Below the pieces are notes generated by a model. It did no database searches. It had not been told where the DNA came from and was given only the letters and a program-made list of their open reading frames with translations. Of a DNA stretch of 64,000 bases, positions 17,865-26,080 are shown piece by piece (within the stretch, counting starts at the first letter, position 1; each line of letters opens with the position of its first letter). This DNA comes from Ruania zhangjianzhongii (lineage in GTDB: Bacteria > Actinomycetota > Actinomycetes > Actinomycetales > Beutenbergiaceae). The DNA lies in assembly GCF_008000995.1 (NCBI RefSeq), contig NZ_CP042828.1, forward strand, positions 3,152,882 through 3,216,881, in the 5' to 3' direction. The position numbers and the translations under genes were made by a program.

Positions 17865-18527
17865 TCAGCCGTCCTCGCGGTCGAGATTCGTGCAGATGCA
17901 GGCCTCGTTGCCCTCGGCGTCGGCCAGTACCCAGAACGACGGCGCAGCATCAGCGGAGAGCAGCCGCCCCCCGGCATCGAGGGTCGCCTGGAGGCGGGCC
18001 TCAGCCTGGTCATGCGGGACCGACACGTCCAGGTGGATGCGGTTGCGCTGCGGGCGTGGGGCGTCCATCTGCTGGAACCAGATCGTGGCCCCGCGGCCCA
18101 TCGGATCGCTGAGCTCGGTCTCGTCCGCGGGATTGGCCGCGTAGCCGAGGACCGCCTGCCAGAACGGGCGCACGGCCGGAATGTCCAGGGCGTCGATCGC
18201 GATCTCCTGGGCGCCGACCTTCTCCGGGGACGCTGCGATGCCCAGGTCGGCGGCGATCTGGCTGATCCGCTGGGCCAGGGCAATGTCCCGCTCGGTGAGA
18301 CCGCCGACGTCGTGGCTGGTGGTGGTGACCAGCACGTGCGGGTACCGCAGCAGCACATCCGGGTGGTGGTTGAGTTGCTCGGCGACCGTGGTGATCTTCG
18401 CGACCAGGTCAGCGCCGACGGCGAACGAGCCGGTCTCGAAGCAGGCCTGCAGGATGCGCGTGCGGATCAGTACCCGCCAGTCCGAGAGGCCTTCGTCGAT
18501 CACCTGCTGGGTAGTCAGAGTGGTCAT
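17865..18527 (-). CDS. 4a-hydroxytetrahydrobiopterin dehydratase fused to a VOC (glyoxalase-like) domain
   Basis: 220 aa. Residues 1-95 are a pterin-4a-carbinolamine dehydratase domain with the signature NHHPDVLLRYPHVLVTTTSH followed by GGLTERDIALAQRI. Residues 105-220 are a VOC/glyoxalase-like fold (IDALDIPAVRPFWQAVLGY, RIHLDVSVPHDQAEAR, WVLADAEGNEACICT). Start ATG 18527 has AAGGAG 7 nt upstream. The fusion is known in actinobacteria but its substrate is not. No aromatic amino acid hydroxylase is encoded nearby, so a role other than phenylalanine hydroxylation is possible. Confidence 0.85.
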   Translation of the reverse strand: MTTLTTQQVIDEGLSDWRVLIRTRILQACFETGSFAVGADLVAKITTVAEQLNHHPDVLLRYPHVLVTTTSHDVGGLTERDIALAQRISQIAADLGIAASPEKVGAQEIAIDALDIPAVRPFWQAVLGYAANPADETELSDPMGRGATIWFQQMDAPRPQRNRIHLDVSVPHDQAEARLQATLDAGGRLLSADAAPSFWVLADAEGNEACICTNLDREDG

Positions 18528-18608
18528 CACGCTGCTCCTTATCCTCGGACGCCGGTGGTGGCTGGTTCGCTTCCGGCGGGCGCCGCGGTTCCCTCCCGCG
18601 AGCCTCGG

Positions 18609-19058
18609 TTACTCGGGCGGGGCCTGCGGTGGGCGCAGGTCGAACTCGCTGGTCTCGGCGAACTCGTCCAGCTGCTCCACCCAGTTGGCAAAGTTGGCCC
18701 GATCCTGGTCATTGTCCTCGGTCCACCCGCCGTGCCGGAAGTACAGGTCCGAGCCGCCCTCGGTCCGGTCGACGAAATCGGCGGTCACCACACTCGGCAC
18801 CCCTGAGGTATGGGCGTAGGTGAACGTGTGCTGCAGTCGGCGACCTTCGTCGTAGACGAGCACCTCGCCCCAGTCCTCCTCAGCTCCGCCGGCGTACCGG
18901 CCGAGCACTCGACCCCCGACGCGCGGCTGGATCACCAGGCGCTCGAAGTCCCGGGCGTCGTCGGACCAGGCAGCCGGCCACCAGCGCCCTGCCACGAATA
19001 CCGAGAAGGCATGCGCAGCATCGGCCGAGAGCGGCACCCTCACATCGATGTCCTCCAT
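18609..19058 (-). CDS. SRPBCC (START-like/AHSA1) domain protein
   Basis: 149 aa, a helix-grip fold with the AHSA1-type features RWWPAAWSDDA and VGGRVLGRYAGGAEEDWGEVLVYDEGRRLQHTF, and a C-terminal helix (DQDRANFANWVEQLDEF). Such small proteins bind hydrophobic ligands; no specific role is visible. It lies 80 nt downstream of the pterin dehydratase gene on the same strand. The 187 nt on its other side (19059-19245) contain nothing recognisable. Confidence 0.75.
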   Translation of the reverse strand: MEDIDVRVPLSADAAHAFSVFVAGRWWPAAWSDDARDFERLVIQPRVGGRVLGRYAGGAEEDWGEVLVYDEGRRLQHTFTYAHTSGVPSVVTADFVDRTEGGSDLYFRHGGWTEDNDQDRANFANWVEQLDEFAETSEFDLRPPQAPPE

Positions 19059-19245
19059 CCCGCCATCGTGCGCCGGGTAAGCCGGCCCAGCAACCGGGGC
19101 CAGGGGCGGGTCGCCCGATCAACCTATCGAGGCTGGACAGCGTCGCTCGCCTGCCACGGTCTTCCTGGTCTGCCTGGCGCTGGAGCCCTTCTGGGCTTCC
19201 TGGATCCTGGCCGCCCCGAAGTCCGTACCGACACCACCGGAGGTG

Positions 19246-19854
19246 TCACTCGGACCGAACGACCATCGCGTCCCAGCCGACCAGCGCAGCATCGACGATG
19301 ATGTGGGCCTGATCGCGGGTGCAACCATCGCGGGCCTGGATCGACAGCCCGTGCAGCACGGTCTGGATGTAGGACGCGGCTGCTCCGGCGGCGAATCCGG
19401 CGGGGAGGTCACCGTCGGCGATACCGCGCTCGATGCGTGTCTGAATCTTTTCCCGGTCGCGCCGGCGACGAACGGTGAGCCTGCGGCCGATGTCGTCGTG
19501 GCCGCGGCCGAGGTTGACGGCCGACAGCGCGATCATGCATCCGGGCGGGGTTGCGGTGTCGGTGTAGGCGTCGGTGTTGTCCCGCAAGACGGCTTCGATG
19601 GCCTCTCGGCTGCCCGCATGAGCAAGCGCCAGGTCGGTAGGAGTGCTGCCAGGGGTGTCATAGAGCTCGATGGCCTCGTCGAAGAGTTCTTCCTTGGCGC
19701 CGAAGGCCGCGTACAGGCTGGTGGGCGTGATACCGAGCGCCTCGGTGAGCATCGCCACCGAGACTCCCTCATAGCCGCGCCGCCAGAACAGCTCCATCGC
19801 CGTGCGCAGCGCCGCATCCCGATCGAAGGTTCGAGGACGTCCGCGTACCGCCAT
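19246..19854 (-). CDS. TetR/AcrR-family transcriptional regulator
   Basis: 202 aa. The N-terminal helix-turn-helix is RGRPRTFDRDAALRTAMELF then YEGVSVAMLTEALGITPTSLYAAFG (recognition helix near residues 40-50). The C-terminal ligand domain is hydrophobic and Ala-rich. Start ATG 19854 gives the usual MAVRGRPR-like N-terminus. It is divergent from the SDR-SMR-SMR operon and separated from it by 132 nt with two GTGA/TCAC-type palindromes, so it probably represses that operon and itself. Confidence 0.88.
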   Translation of the reverse strand: MAVRGRPRTFDRDAALRTAMELFWRRGYEGVSVAMLTEALGITPTSLYAAFGAKEELFDEAIELYDTPGSTPTDLALAHAGSREAIEAVLRDNTDAYTDTATPPGCMIALSAVNLGRGHDDIGRRLTVRRRRDREKIQTRIERGIADGDLPAGFAAGAAASYIQTVLHGLSIQARDGCTRDQAHIIVDAALVGWDAMVVRSE

Positions 19855-19896
19855 CCCGACCACCTCTCTCGTTCTCGTCGCGGGTGTGATCCGAGC

Positions 19897-19948
19897 TTGC
19901 CATTTCAAGAGTGAACACTACACAATGGCGCCAAGTAGTGATCACTAC
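19897..19948. promoter_or_regulatory. Promoter and palindromic operators between TetR and the SDR-SMR operon
   Basis: For the rightward genes: TTGCCA (19897-19902), 16-bp spacer, TACACA (19919-19924). A perfect 14-bp palindrome, GTAGTGATCACTAC (19935-19948), lies over the likely transcription start, and an imperfect copy, AGTGAACACTAC (19910-19921), overlaps the -10. Both are well placed for TetR repression. Confidence 0.65.
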
Positions 19949-19986
19949 ATAAACGAGGCAGACCCCCCACAGACCTGGAGAGCCCG

Positions 19987-20727
19987 ATGCGCCCATTGAC
20001 CGACAAGACCGCTCTGGTGACCGGAGGGAGCCGAGGGATCGGCGCCGCCATCGCGACCCGACTGGCAGCCGACGGCGCCCGCGTCGCACTCACCTATCAC
20101 TCCTCATCGGACCGGGCTCAGACCGTCGTCGAGAAGATCACTGCCGACGGCGGCACGGCGATCGCGATTCCCGCGGCGATGGAGGACCCCCAGCAGGTGC
20201 GGGCTGCGGTCGACGCGAGCGTGGAGGCGTTCGGCGGGCTGGACCTCCTGGTGAACAATGCCGGAATCTTCCCCTACGGCCACATCGATGAGCTCACCCT
20301 GGCGGACTACGAACACACCATGGCCGTCCACGTCCGAGCGGTGTTCGCCGCGGTGCAGGCCGCCGTTCCACACCTCGGCCCGGGTAGCCGGATCATCAGT
20401 ATCGGCAGCAGCCTGGTCGAACGCGTCCCCGGGCCGGGGATCAGCCTGTACGCGATGAGCAAGTCTGCCCTGGTCGGATTCACGAAAGGTCTCGCTCGCG
20501 ACCTCGGCCCACGCGGGGTCACCGCGGTCGCGGTGCACCCTGGCTCCACCGACACGGAGATGAATCCCGCCGACGGACACGGCGCCGAGTCCGAGCGGGC
20601 GCTGACCGCCCTGGACCGATACGGCAGCGCCGAGGACATCGCCGCCACGGTCGCCCATCTCGCCGGACCCGGAGGCGCCTACATCACCGGCACCACCATC
20701 ACGGTCGACGGCGGAGTCACCGCATGA
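19987..20727 (+). CDS. Short-chain dehydrogenase/reductase (classical SDR)
   Basis: 246 aa. Cofactor motif TGGSRGIG (12-19), NNAG (90-93), catalytic Ser141/142, Tyr155 and Lys159, and the C-terminal ITGTTITVDGG. Arg at the end of the second strand region (YHSSSDRA) suggests NADPH. It resembles 3-oxoacyl-ACP reductases, but the setting with efflux genes argues for detoxification of a carbonyl compound. Start ATG 19987 has GGAG 5 nt upstream. The stop overlaps the next gene by 4 nt. Confidence 0.9.
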   Translation: MRPLTDKTALVTGGSRGIGAAIATRLAADGARVALTYHSSSDRAQTVVEKITADGGTAIAIPAAMEDPQQVRAAVDASVEAFGGLDLLVNNAGIFPYGHIDELTLADYEHTMAVHVRAVFAAVQAAVPHLGPGSRIISIGSSLVERVPGPGISLYAMSKSALVGFTKGLARDLGPRGVTAVAVHPGSTDTEMNPADGHGAESERALTALDRYGSAEDIAATVAHLAGPGGAYITGTTITVDGGVTA

Positions 20728-21158
20728 GGAACACCGGAAGCGCTGGCTCCGCCCCGCCACGGATTGCAGCCACTGCCTGGGGTCTGGTCCTGCTCGCCGC
20801 CGGACTGGAGATCATCTGGGCGCTCGCACTGGCCGAATCCGATGGGTTGGCACGCCCGGGCTGGGCCATCACCGCATTCGTCCTCGCGATCGTCAGCCTG
20901 GTGTCGCTGACACTCGCGCTGCGCAACCTCCGGCTGAGCAGCGCCTACCCGGTCTGGGTCGGCCTGGGTGCCGTCGGTGTCGCACTCGCCGGGACGCTCG
21001 CTCTCGGAGAGCCCCTGACACCCGCGCGGATTGCCTGCCTCGCCCTGATCGTGGCAGGGGTGATCGGACTCACCTGCACCGATGCGCCCTCCGGCCGGTC
21101 CCGGACCGGCCGCACAGCAGAGGCCCACCACGACTCATGCAGAGCGGGTGAGCACTGA
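20724..21158 (+). CDS. Small multidrug resistance (SMR) exporter subunit 1
   Basis: 144 aa with four membrane segments and the essential membrane Glu29 in LEIIWALALAESDGLARPG. About 20 extra residues at the N-terminus and a hydrophilic 30-residue C-terminal tail are unusual for an SMR protein (normally about 105-110 aa). With the next gene it forms an overlapping pair, as in heterodimeric EbrAB/YkkCD-type pumps. The motif around Glu resembles the Gdx/SugE branch more than EmrE. Confidence 0.85.
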   Translation: MRNTGSAGSAPPRIAATAWGLVLLAAGLEIIWALALAESDGLARPGWAITAFVLAIVSLVSLTLALRNLRLSSAYPVWVGLGAVGVALAGTLALGEPLTPARIACLALIVAGVIGLTCTDAPSGRSRTGRTAEAHHDSCRAGEH

Positions 21159-21475
21159 TGGCTTGGGCCTTCCTTGTCATCGCCGGGCTGCTCGAGATCG
21201 CCTGGTCCTCGGCACTGAAGAACGCCGACGGGCTACGACGACCAGGCTGGTCCGTGACCGGGATCGCACTAGCAGTGCTCAGCCTTGCCCTGCTCTCCGT
21301 TGCGCTCCGGGACCTGCCCGTCGGCACGGCCTACGCCATCTGGGTCGGGATCGGCACCGTCGGCGTGGCTGTCACTGGCATCCTCGCCTTCGGCGACCGG
21401 GCCACACCGGTCCGGCTGCTCAGTATCGCTGCCGTCGTCGTCGGCATCGGTGGACTCAAACTCCTCGGTGGTTGA
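21158..21475 (+). CDS. Small multidrug resistance (SMR) exporter subunit 2
   Basis: 105 aa, standard SMR length, four hydrophobic segments, essential Glu13 in LEIAWSSALKNADGLRRPG. The tryptophan and lysine around Glu13 (W..ALK.A.G..R) resemble the Gdx (SugE) guanidinium-exporter branch. The start overlaps the preceding stop (TGATG). Likely a heterodimer partner of SMR subunit 1. Substrate unproven: quaternary ammonium or guanidinium compounds are the candidates. Confidence 0.88.
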   Translation: MAWAFLVIAGLLEIAWSSALKNADGLRRPGWSVTGIALAVLSLALLSVALRDLPVGTAYAIWVGIGTVGVAVTGILAFGDRATPVRLLSIAAVVVGIGGLKLLGG

Positions 21476-21527
21476 CCAGCGGATGGCTGCCGATCAACGA
21501 GATTCGGAGGTCCGAGCGGTAACTCCG

Positions 21528-21576
21528 TTGACGCGAACTGACCCGCCGTACTAATCTTTGGCCCATTGGTCAGTAC
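21528..21576 (+). promoter_or_regulatory. Promoter and operator of the TetR-acyltransferase pair
   Basis: TTGACG (21528-21533), 18-bp spacer and TAATCT (21552-21557). An inverted repeat GTACTAATC (21548-21556) and GGTCAGTAC (21568-21576) spans the -10 and start site, a typical autorepressor operator. Confidence 0.65.
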
Positions 21577-21594
21577 GCCGAGAAGGAGTCAGTG

Positions 21595-22248
21595 ATGCAG
21601 GACCCACGAGCCGCGTCGGAGCCGGGCCGGACCCGAGGCGGAGCACCGACATTCACGGAACTGTCCCGTCGCAGACAGTTGGTGGACTGCTCGATCGCGG
21701 TGCTCGGTGAGCAGGGCTACTCGGGCACCACGTTGAGCCGCGTCGCCGACCGCGCCGGGGTCAGCAAGGGGGTGGTCTCCTATCACTTCACGAGCAAGTC
21801 CGACCTGCTTGAAGCCACGGTGCATGATGTGTTCGCCCGCGGCCGGGAGTATGCCGAGACCGAGTGGTTCGCCCACCTCGACGACTCGGCGACCCCTGCG
21901 GATCTGCTGCGCACCTATCTCGAGAGCAACCTCGCCTACATCGCCGCCCATCCGGACCAGATCGCGGCGGCGATCGAGATCATCCGGAACCATCGCGGCG
22001 CGGACGGATCCCTGATATTCGGGCCCCCGTGGTCCGGATCCCTCCGCGAGCCGCTGGAGGAGATCTTCAAGGCCGGCCAGCACGAGGGGCTCTTCCGCCC
22101 GTTCGCCCCTGGAGTGATGGCCACTGCGGTCCGTCGGGTCATCGACGGATTCAGCTTCGAGGTTCTCGGCACGGCGGAGCTCGACACCGCGGCGTACACC
22201 GCGGAGATCGTCGAGCTCTTCGATCGGGCGACCCGGGCAGCGCCATGA
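21595..22248 (+). CDS. TetR/AcrR-family transcriptional regulator
   Basis: 217 aa. The HTH region is TELSRRRQLVDCSIAVLGEQGYSGTTLSRVADRAGVSKGVVSYHF, with the recognition helix VSKGVVSYHF. The C-terminal domain resembles those of regulators of drug efflux. ATG 21595 is chosen because AAGGAG lies 6 nt upstream. It overlaps the acyltransferase gene by 4 nt and has a palindrome over its own promoter, so autorepression with control of the downstream gene is likely. Confidence 0.9.
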   Translation: MQDPRAASEPGRTRGGAPTFTELSRRRQLVDCSIAVLGEQGYSGTTLSRVADRAGVSKGVVSYHFTSKSDLLEATVHDVFARGREYAETEWFAHLDDSATPADLLRTYLESNLAYIAAHPDQIAAAIEIIRNHRGADGSLIFGPPWSGSLREPLEEIFKAGQHEGLFRPFAPGVMATAVRRVIDGFSFEVLGTAELDTAAYTAEIVELFDRATRAAP

Positions 22249-23369
22249 CTACCGACTCCGTTCAGACCCGCCCCCGGGTGCGCCTGGCATTCATCGACAA
22301 CCTGCGCGTTGCCCTGACGGTTCTCGTGGTGGCTCACCACGCAGCGCTCCCGTACGGCAACCTCGGGCTGTGGCCGAACTGGGAGCAGCCACCGACGGTC
22401 GCCTCTGCTCTGGCACTGGACGTGTTCGTCCTGCTCAACCAGACGTTCTTCATGGGCTTCTTCTTCCTGCTCGCGGGCCTGTTCGTGCCGGGCTCGGCCG
22501 ACCGGCGCGGGGCAGGCGGTTTCGCCCGGGAACGGCTGCGCCGGCTCGGCATCCCCTTCCTCGTCGCGCTGGTCGTCGTGCGGCCCTTGTACTCGCTGCC
22601 CACGTATCTCGGTAGGCCACCAGCCGAGCGCGTGCCGTACTGGGAGCACTTCCTGACCAGCTGGGACATCGGCCCGCTGTGGTTCCTCGAGGTGCTGCTC
22701 GCACTGAGCCTGGGCTACGCGTTGCTGCGCCGGTGGCGACCATCGCCTGCCGACGCCACCCCCACCCCGCTGCGAGCGCACCAGGTCGCGCTCTTTGCGA
22801 TCGGCCTCGGGCTGGTCTCCTACGTCTGGCGGATGATCGTACCCATCGGCACCATGGCGTGGGGCCTGCCCACTCCTGCGTACCTCCCCCAGTACGTCGC
22901 GCTCTTCGTCGTCGGAGTGCTCACCTATCGTCGGGGCTGGTTGACGGCGTTGCCTCACCGCGCCGGGACGCTCAGCGCGTGCCTGGTGATCGCGTCACTG
23001 CTCCCGATGGTTCTCCTCGGCGGCCTGGAGTCGCTCGATCCCGGGCTCGGGCTCCACCGGGCGAGCCTGTACCACCTCGGCTTCGCGCTGTGGGACGCCA
23101 TGTTCGCCACCGGGGTGATCCTGGCGCTCGTCGTCGCCTTCCGACGGCACGCCACCGGCGACGGGCCGGGTGGGCAATTCCTGGCACGGAACGCTTTCGC
23201 GGTCTACCTGATCCATGCGCCCGTCGTGGTGGGCGTCGTTGCGCTCATGGGTCCGCTCGCCCTGCCTCCGCTGGCCAAGTTCGCCGTGGCACTGTTCCTG
23301 ACCCTCCTGATCAGTTGGGCACTGGCAGCACTTATCCGGCGCCAGCCGAGGATCGGGTCGATGATCTAG
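22245..23369 (+). CDS. Membrane acyltransferase (acyltransferase-3 family)
   Basis: 374 aa with about ten membrane segments. The N-terminal signature FIDNLRVALTVLVVAHHAALPYG holds the conserved Arg and the His pair of the acyltransferase-3/OafA family. A second hallmark is WFLEVLLALSLGYALLRR. Proteins of this family O-acylate sugars, peptidoglycan or small molecules across the membrane. It is coupled to a TetR gene (ATGA overlap). The acceptor cannot be told. Confidence 0.85.
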   Translation: MTTDSVQTRPRVRLAFIDNLRVALTVLVVAHHAALPYGNLGLWPNWEQPPTVASALALDVFVLLNQTFFMGFFFLLAGLFVPGSADRRGAGGFARERLRRLGIPFLVALVVVRPLYSLPTYLGRPPAERVPYWEHFLTSWDIGPLWFLEVLLALSLGYALLRRWRPSPADATPTPLRAHQVALFAIGLGLVSYVWRMIVPIGTMAWGLPTPAYLPQYVALFVVGVLTYRRGWLTALPHRAGTLSACLVIASLLPMVLLGGLESLDPGLGLHRASLYHLGFALWDAMFATGVILALVVAFRRHATGDGPGGQFLARNAFAVYLIHAPVVVGVVALMGPLALPPLAKFAVALFLTLLISWALAALIRRQPRIGSMI

Positions 23370-23412
23370 CCCGGCCGGTTCGACATCGAGGCTTGACCCC
23401 CAGGAAAAGCCA

Positions 23413-23451
23413 TTGACGATACATCCCTAGGTGTGCCTAGTGTATATACAC
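23413..23451 (+). promoter_or_regulatory. Promoter and YtrA-type operator before the ABC operon
   Basis: TTGACG at 23413-23418, with a -10 near TAGTGT/TATATA (23438-23448). A perfect palindrome, GTGTATATACAC (23440-23451), flanked by TAG/CTA, overlaps the -10 region. This is the type of site used by GntR/YtrA repressors, and such a gene ends the operon. Confidence 0.65.
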
Positions 23452-23473
23452 ACTAGTTACAGGAGGTGTGCTC

Positions 23474-24328
23474 GTGCTAGCCGTTGACCGACTTTCCAAG
23501 ACCTACCCCGCGTTCACGCTCCAGGACGTCTCGTTCGAGCTTCCGGCCGGCTTCATCACCGGCTTCATCGGTGTCAACGGCGCCGGGAAGACGACAACCC
23601 TGAAGTCGATCATGAATATCGTGCGACCCGATGCGGGAACCGTCACGTTCCAGGGACAGGACCTGCATGCGCATGAGGCCGAGGCCAAGCAGCGCATCGG
23701 CTACATGCTGGGCCCCATCGATGTGTATCCGAAGCAGACGGTCCGCAAGGTCGTGGACGTGTACCGCCGCTTCTACCACCAGTGGAACAACGACACGTTC
23801 GCCGGGTACTTGAACCGGTTCCGGATCGATGACCGCAAGAAGATCAGTGAGCTGTCCACGGGAATGCGGGTGAAGCTCGGCATCGCGATGGCACTCTCCC
23901 ACGGTGCTGAGGTCATTCTGCTGGACGAGCCCACCAGCGGGCTCGATCCGGTCGCCCGCGACGAACTGCTCACCCTGCTCGGCGAGGTCGTCGACGACGG
24001 GCAGCGCAGCGTCCTGTTCTCCACCCACATCACCAGCGACCTGGACAAGAGTGCCGACTACGTCGTCTTCATCCGCGACGGCCGGATCGTCGCCAGTGAC
24101 ACCAAGGACGATCTCCTCGCGGGCCACGTCCTGGTGCAAGGCGGCAGTGCGGATCTCACCGACGATCTGCGTCGGCAGCTCATCGGGCACAAGGCCAATG
24201 CCTTCGGGTTCTCGGGCCTGGCTCGTAGAGAAGACCTCGATGGCCCGCTCGCGGACCATCAGCTCCAGGTCGCCCGACCTGACCTGGAATCACTCATGCT
24301 GTTCTACGATCTGGAGGTGGCCAAGTGA
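23474..24328 (+). CDS. ABC transporter ATP-binding protein (YtrB-like)
   Basis: 284 aa. Walker A GVNGAGKTT (residues 33-41), signature LSTGMRVKLGIAMAL, Walker B VILLDEPTSGLDP and the switch His in FSTHITSDLDKSAD. The segment YRRFYHQWNN between Walker A and the signature is typical of the bacitracin/YtrB-like group. GTG 23474 is used because AGGAGG lies 7 nt upstream; GTG 23468 would be only 1 nt from it. First gene of an ABC-permease-GntR operon. Confidence 0.92.
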   Translation: MLAVDRLSKTYPAFTLQDVSFELPAGFITGFIGVNGAGKTTTLKSIMNIVRPDAGTVTFQGQDLHAHEAEAKQRIGYMLGPIDVYPKQTVRKVVDVYRRFYHQWNNDTFAGYLNRFRIDDRKKISELSTGMRVKLGIAMALSHGAEVILLDEPTSGLDPVARDELLTLLGEVVDDGQRSVLFSTHITSDLDKSADYVVFIRDGRIVASDTKDDLLAGHVLVQGGSADLTDDLRRQLIGHKANAFGFSGLARREDLDGPLADHQLQVARPDLESLMLFYDLEVAK

Positions 24329-24981
24329 GCTCCGTGGCCGCTCTGCTCCACAAAGAGTTTCGACTGGTCCTGCCGCCTGCCTACCTCGGCGTCGCGGCCC
24401 TGGCCCTGTTCAATCTGATCCCGCACTATCCGATGATCCTGGGGATCTCGTACTTCCTGCCCGCACTGTTCATCGCACTGTCCGAGGCGAACGGGAACAA
24501 GGACCACGAGTTCACGATCTCGCTGCCGGTCACCCGCAACGAGGTAGTGCTGGCCAAGCACCTCACCGTTGTTGTCGTCGAGCTGGTCCAGCTCGCCGCG
24601 CTCGGCGTGGTCGCGATCTTCGCCGCGCAGATCACGCCCGAAGGCAACGCCGTCGGTATGGACGGAAACTTTGCCTTCTTCGGGTTCGTCCTGATGGCGC
24701 TGGGACTGTTCAACGCGGTCTTCCTGCCCGGGTACTTCACCACCGGATACCGGACCGGCCGCCCCGGCGTGTTGGCAGCGATCGTGTTCTTCCTGACCTA
24801 TGGGGCCTTCGAGCTACTCGTCGCGCTCGTCCCGGGTGCTGCGGACATCTTCGATACGCTCGATCCCGCCATGATTGCTCCACAGCTTCTCGTCCTCGGC
24901 GCCGGCGCGCTGGCCTTTGCCGGGCTCACCGCCCTCGCCTACCGCAGGTCTGTCGCGCGGTTCGACCGGGTGAACCTCTGA
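24325..24981 (+). CDS. ABC-2 type permease
   Basis: 218 aa, six predicted membrane segments (for example YLGVAALALFNLIPHYP, ELVQLAALGVVAIFA, LAAIVFFLTYGAFELLVAL). It belongs to the ABC2_membrane_5-like group that pairs with YtrB-like ATPases; NKDHEFTISLPVTRNEVVLAK is the family's cytoplasmic loop. GTG 24325 overlaps the ATPase stop. Likely exports a cell-envelope-active compound; substrate unknown. Confidence 0.85.
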   Translation: MSSVAALLHKEFRLVLPPAYLGVAALALFNLIPHYPMILGISYFLPALFIALSEANGNKDHEFTISLPVTRNEVVLAKHLTVVVVELVQLAALGVVAIFAAQITPEGNAVGMDGNFAFFGFVLMALGLFNAVFLPGYFTTGYRTGRPGVLAAIVFFLTYGAFELLVALVPGAADIFDTLDPAMIAPQLLVLGAGALAFAGLTALAYRRSVARFDRVNL

Positions 24982-24990
24982 TCACCACCC

Positions 24991-25356
24991 ATGGACATCG
25001 TGATCGCGGACCGCAGCAATGTGCCGATCTATGCGCAGATCCACCTGCAGATCGCCTCGCAGATCCTCGACGGCCGACTGTCCCCGGAGCAGCTGCTGCC
25101 CTCGATCCGCGCGATCGCCCGCGAGCTCGGCATCAGCGTCATCACGATCAAGAAGGCGTGGGAGCTGCTCGAGGCCGACGACCTCATCTACACCCGCCCC
25201 GGCAAAGGCTCGTTCGTCACCGCTCATCCGACCGACAGTCTGAGCGTCAAGCGCACGTCGCTGGCGGTCGAACGATTCCGGCAGGAAGCGCCCTACTACC
25301 GGTCGCTGGCACTCACCACCGATGAACTCCTCGCGATCGTTCGCCAGGAGTACTGA
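24991..25356 (+). CDS. GntR-family regulator, YtrA subfamily
   Basis: 121 aa, a winged helix with a short C-terminal tail, which is the YtrA class. Core: PIYAQIHLQIASQILDGRLSPEQLLPSIRAIARELGISVITIKKAWELLE, then the wing YTRPGKGSFV. It lies 9 nt after the permease gene. Predicted to repress its own operon through the palindrome at 23440-23451. YtrA regulators respond to cell-wall antibiotics in other bacteria. Confidence 0.92.
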   Translation: MDIVIADRSNVPIYAQIHLQIASQILDGRLSPEQLLPSIRAIARELGISVITIKKAWELLEADDLIYTRPGKGSFVTAHPTDSLSVKRTSLAVERFRQEAPYYRSLALTTDELLAIVRQEY

Positions 25357-25437
25357 AAGCACCCGCATCGCCGGGAATGAACCACCATCCAGCCAACCAG
25401 GAGCATCGGGCTGCCGGGCTCCGGAGTGGAGCACGTC

Positions 25438-25965
25438 ATGACGCACACCACAGCGATTTATGAAGGGACCCCGGGGCGGCGCCTGCGCACCGACCAGCTC
25501 GACGTGACAGGCATCGCCGACGACGGACTCGAGCAAGCGCTGCAGCAGGCTCTCGACGGGGGTACCGGTCGCATCGAACTGTGCGGCGGGATGGGCGCGG
25601 CTCAGGCGGCACAAGCCCTGGCGGTGGTCGCCGGCCGAGTGCCGGTCGGCCTGCTGCGGTACGCCTTCGAATCGTTGGAGCTGATCTCTGACTACAAACA
25701 AGCCTTCGCATCCGGCAACCCTCCTCCAGCGGTGTTCCTCTACCCCACACCCGCCCCCGGTACTGCCGGTACCGAGGCGGTCGAGCACCCGGACGTGACC
25801 ATCCTGCCGGTCGACGGCATCGACCACGCCGAGCAGCTGGGTGCCCAGTTCGCCCGCGACGGCGTCGGAATGGTCGAGCTCTACGGAGGGCTCGGCACGG
25901 CCACCGCTGCTGCTGTCCTGCGCGGGGCGGACGGCGGCGTCCCGGTGGGGTTCGTCAACCCCTGA
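25438..25965 (+). CDS. DUF6506-type protein with internal duplication
   Basis: 175 aa built from two similar halves. The first has TTAIYEG, ...RIELCGGMGAAQAAQAL and VPVGLLRYAFESLE; the second has AVFLYPTPAPG, ...VELYGGLGTATAAAVL and VPVGFVN. Each half resembles one DUF6506 unit, normally a protein of about 100 aa with an (I/V)EL(C)GG.G and PVG motif. Function unknown. ATG 25438 has GGAG 6 nt upstream. It lies 81 nt after the GntR gene and may or may not share its transcript. Confidence 0.6.
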   Translation: MTHTTAIYEGTPGRRLRTDQLDVTGIADDGLEQALQQALDGGTGRIELCGGMGAAQAAQALAVVAGRVPVGLLRYAFESLELISDYKQAFASGNPPPAVFLYPTPAPGTAGTEAVEHPDVTILPVDGIDHAEQLGAQFARDGVGMVELYGGLGTATAAAVLRGADGGVPVGFVNP

Positions 25966-26067
25966 TCCCTCCCGGTGGTGAACGGGACGTCACAGCCGAT
26001 GGGCTGACTGACTCCGGCCGACCCACGATCCCCCGATCGGTGGATACTGCGCGCGCTCAGCGCTGCC

Positions 26068-26073
26068 TAGCGT
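26068..26073 (+). promoter_or_regulatory. -10 element of the DUF418-kinase operon
   Basis: TAGCGT, exactly 7 nt before ATG 26081, with no ribosome binding site: a leaderless start. Confidence 0.5.
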
Positions 26074-26080
26074 CGCAGTT

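Noticed and set aside
20600-21157. Guanidine riboswitch before the Gdx-like SMR genes
   Set aside because: The SMR genes overlap the SDR gene and have no leader; the operon leader (19925-19986) is too short and shows only TetR-type palindromes.
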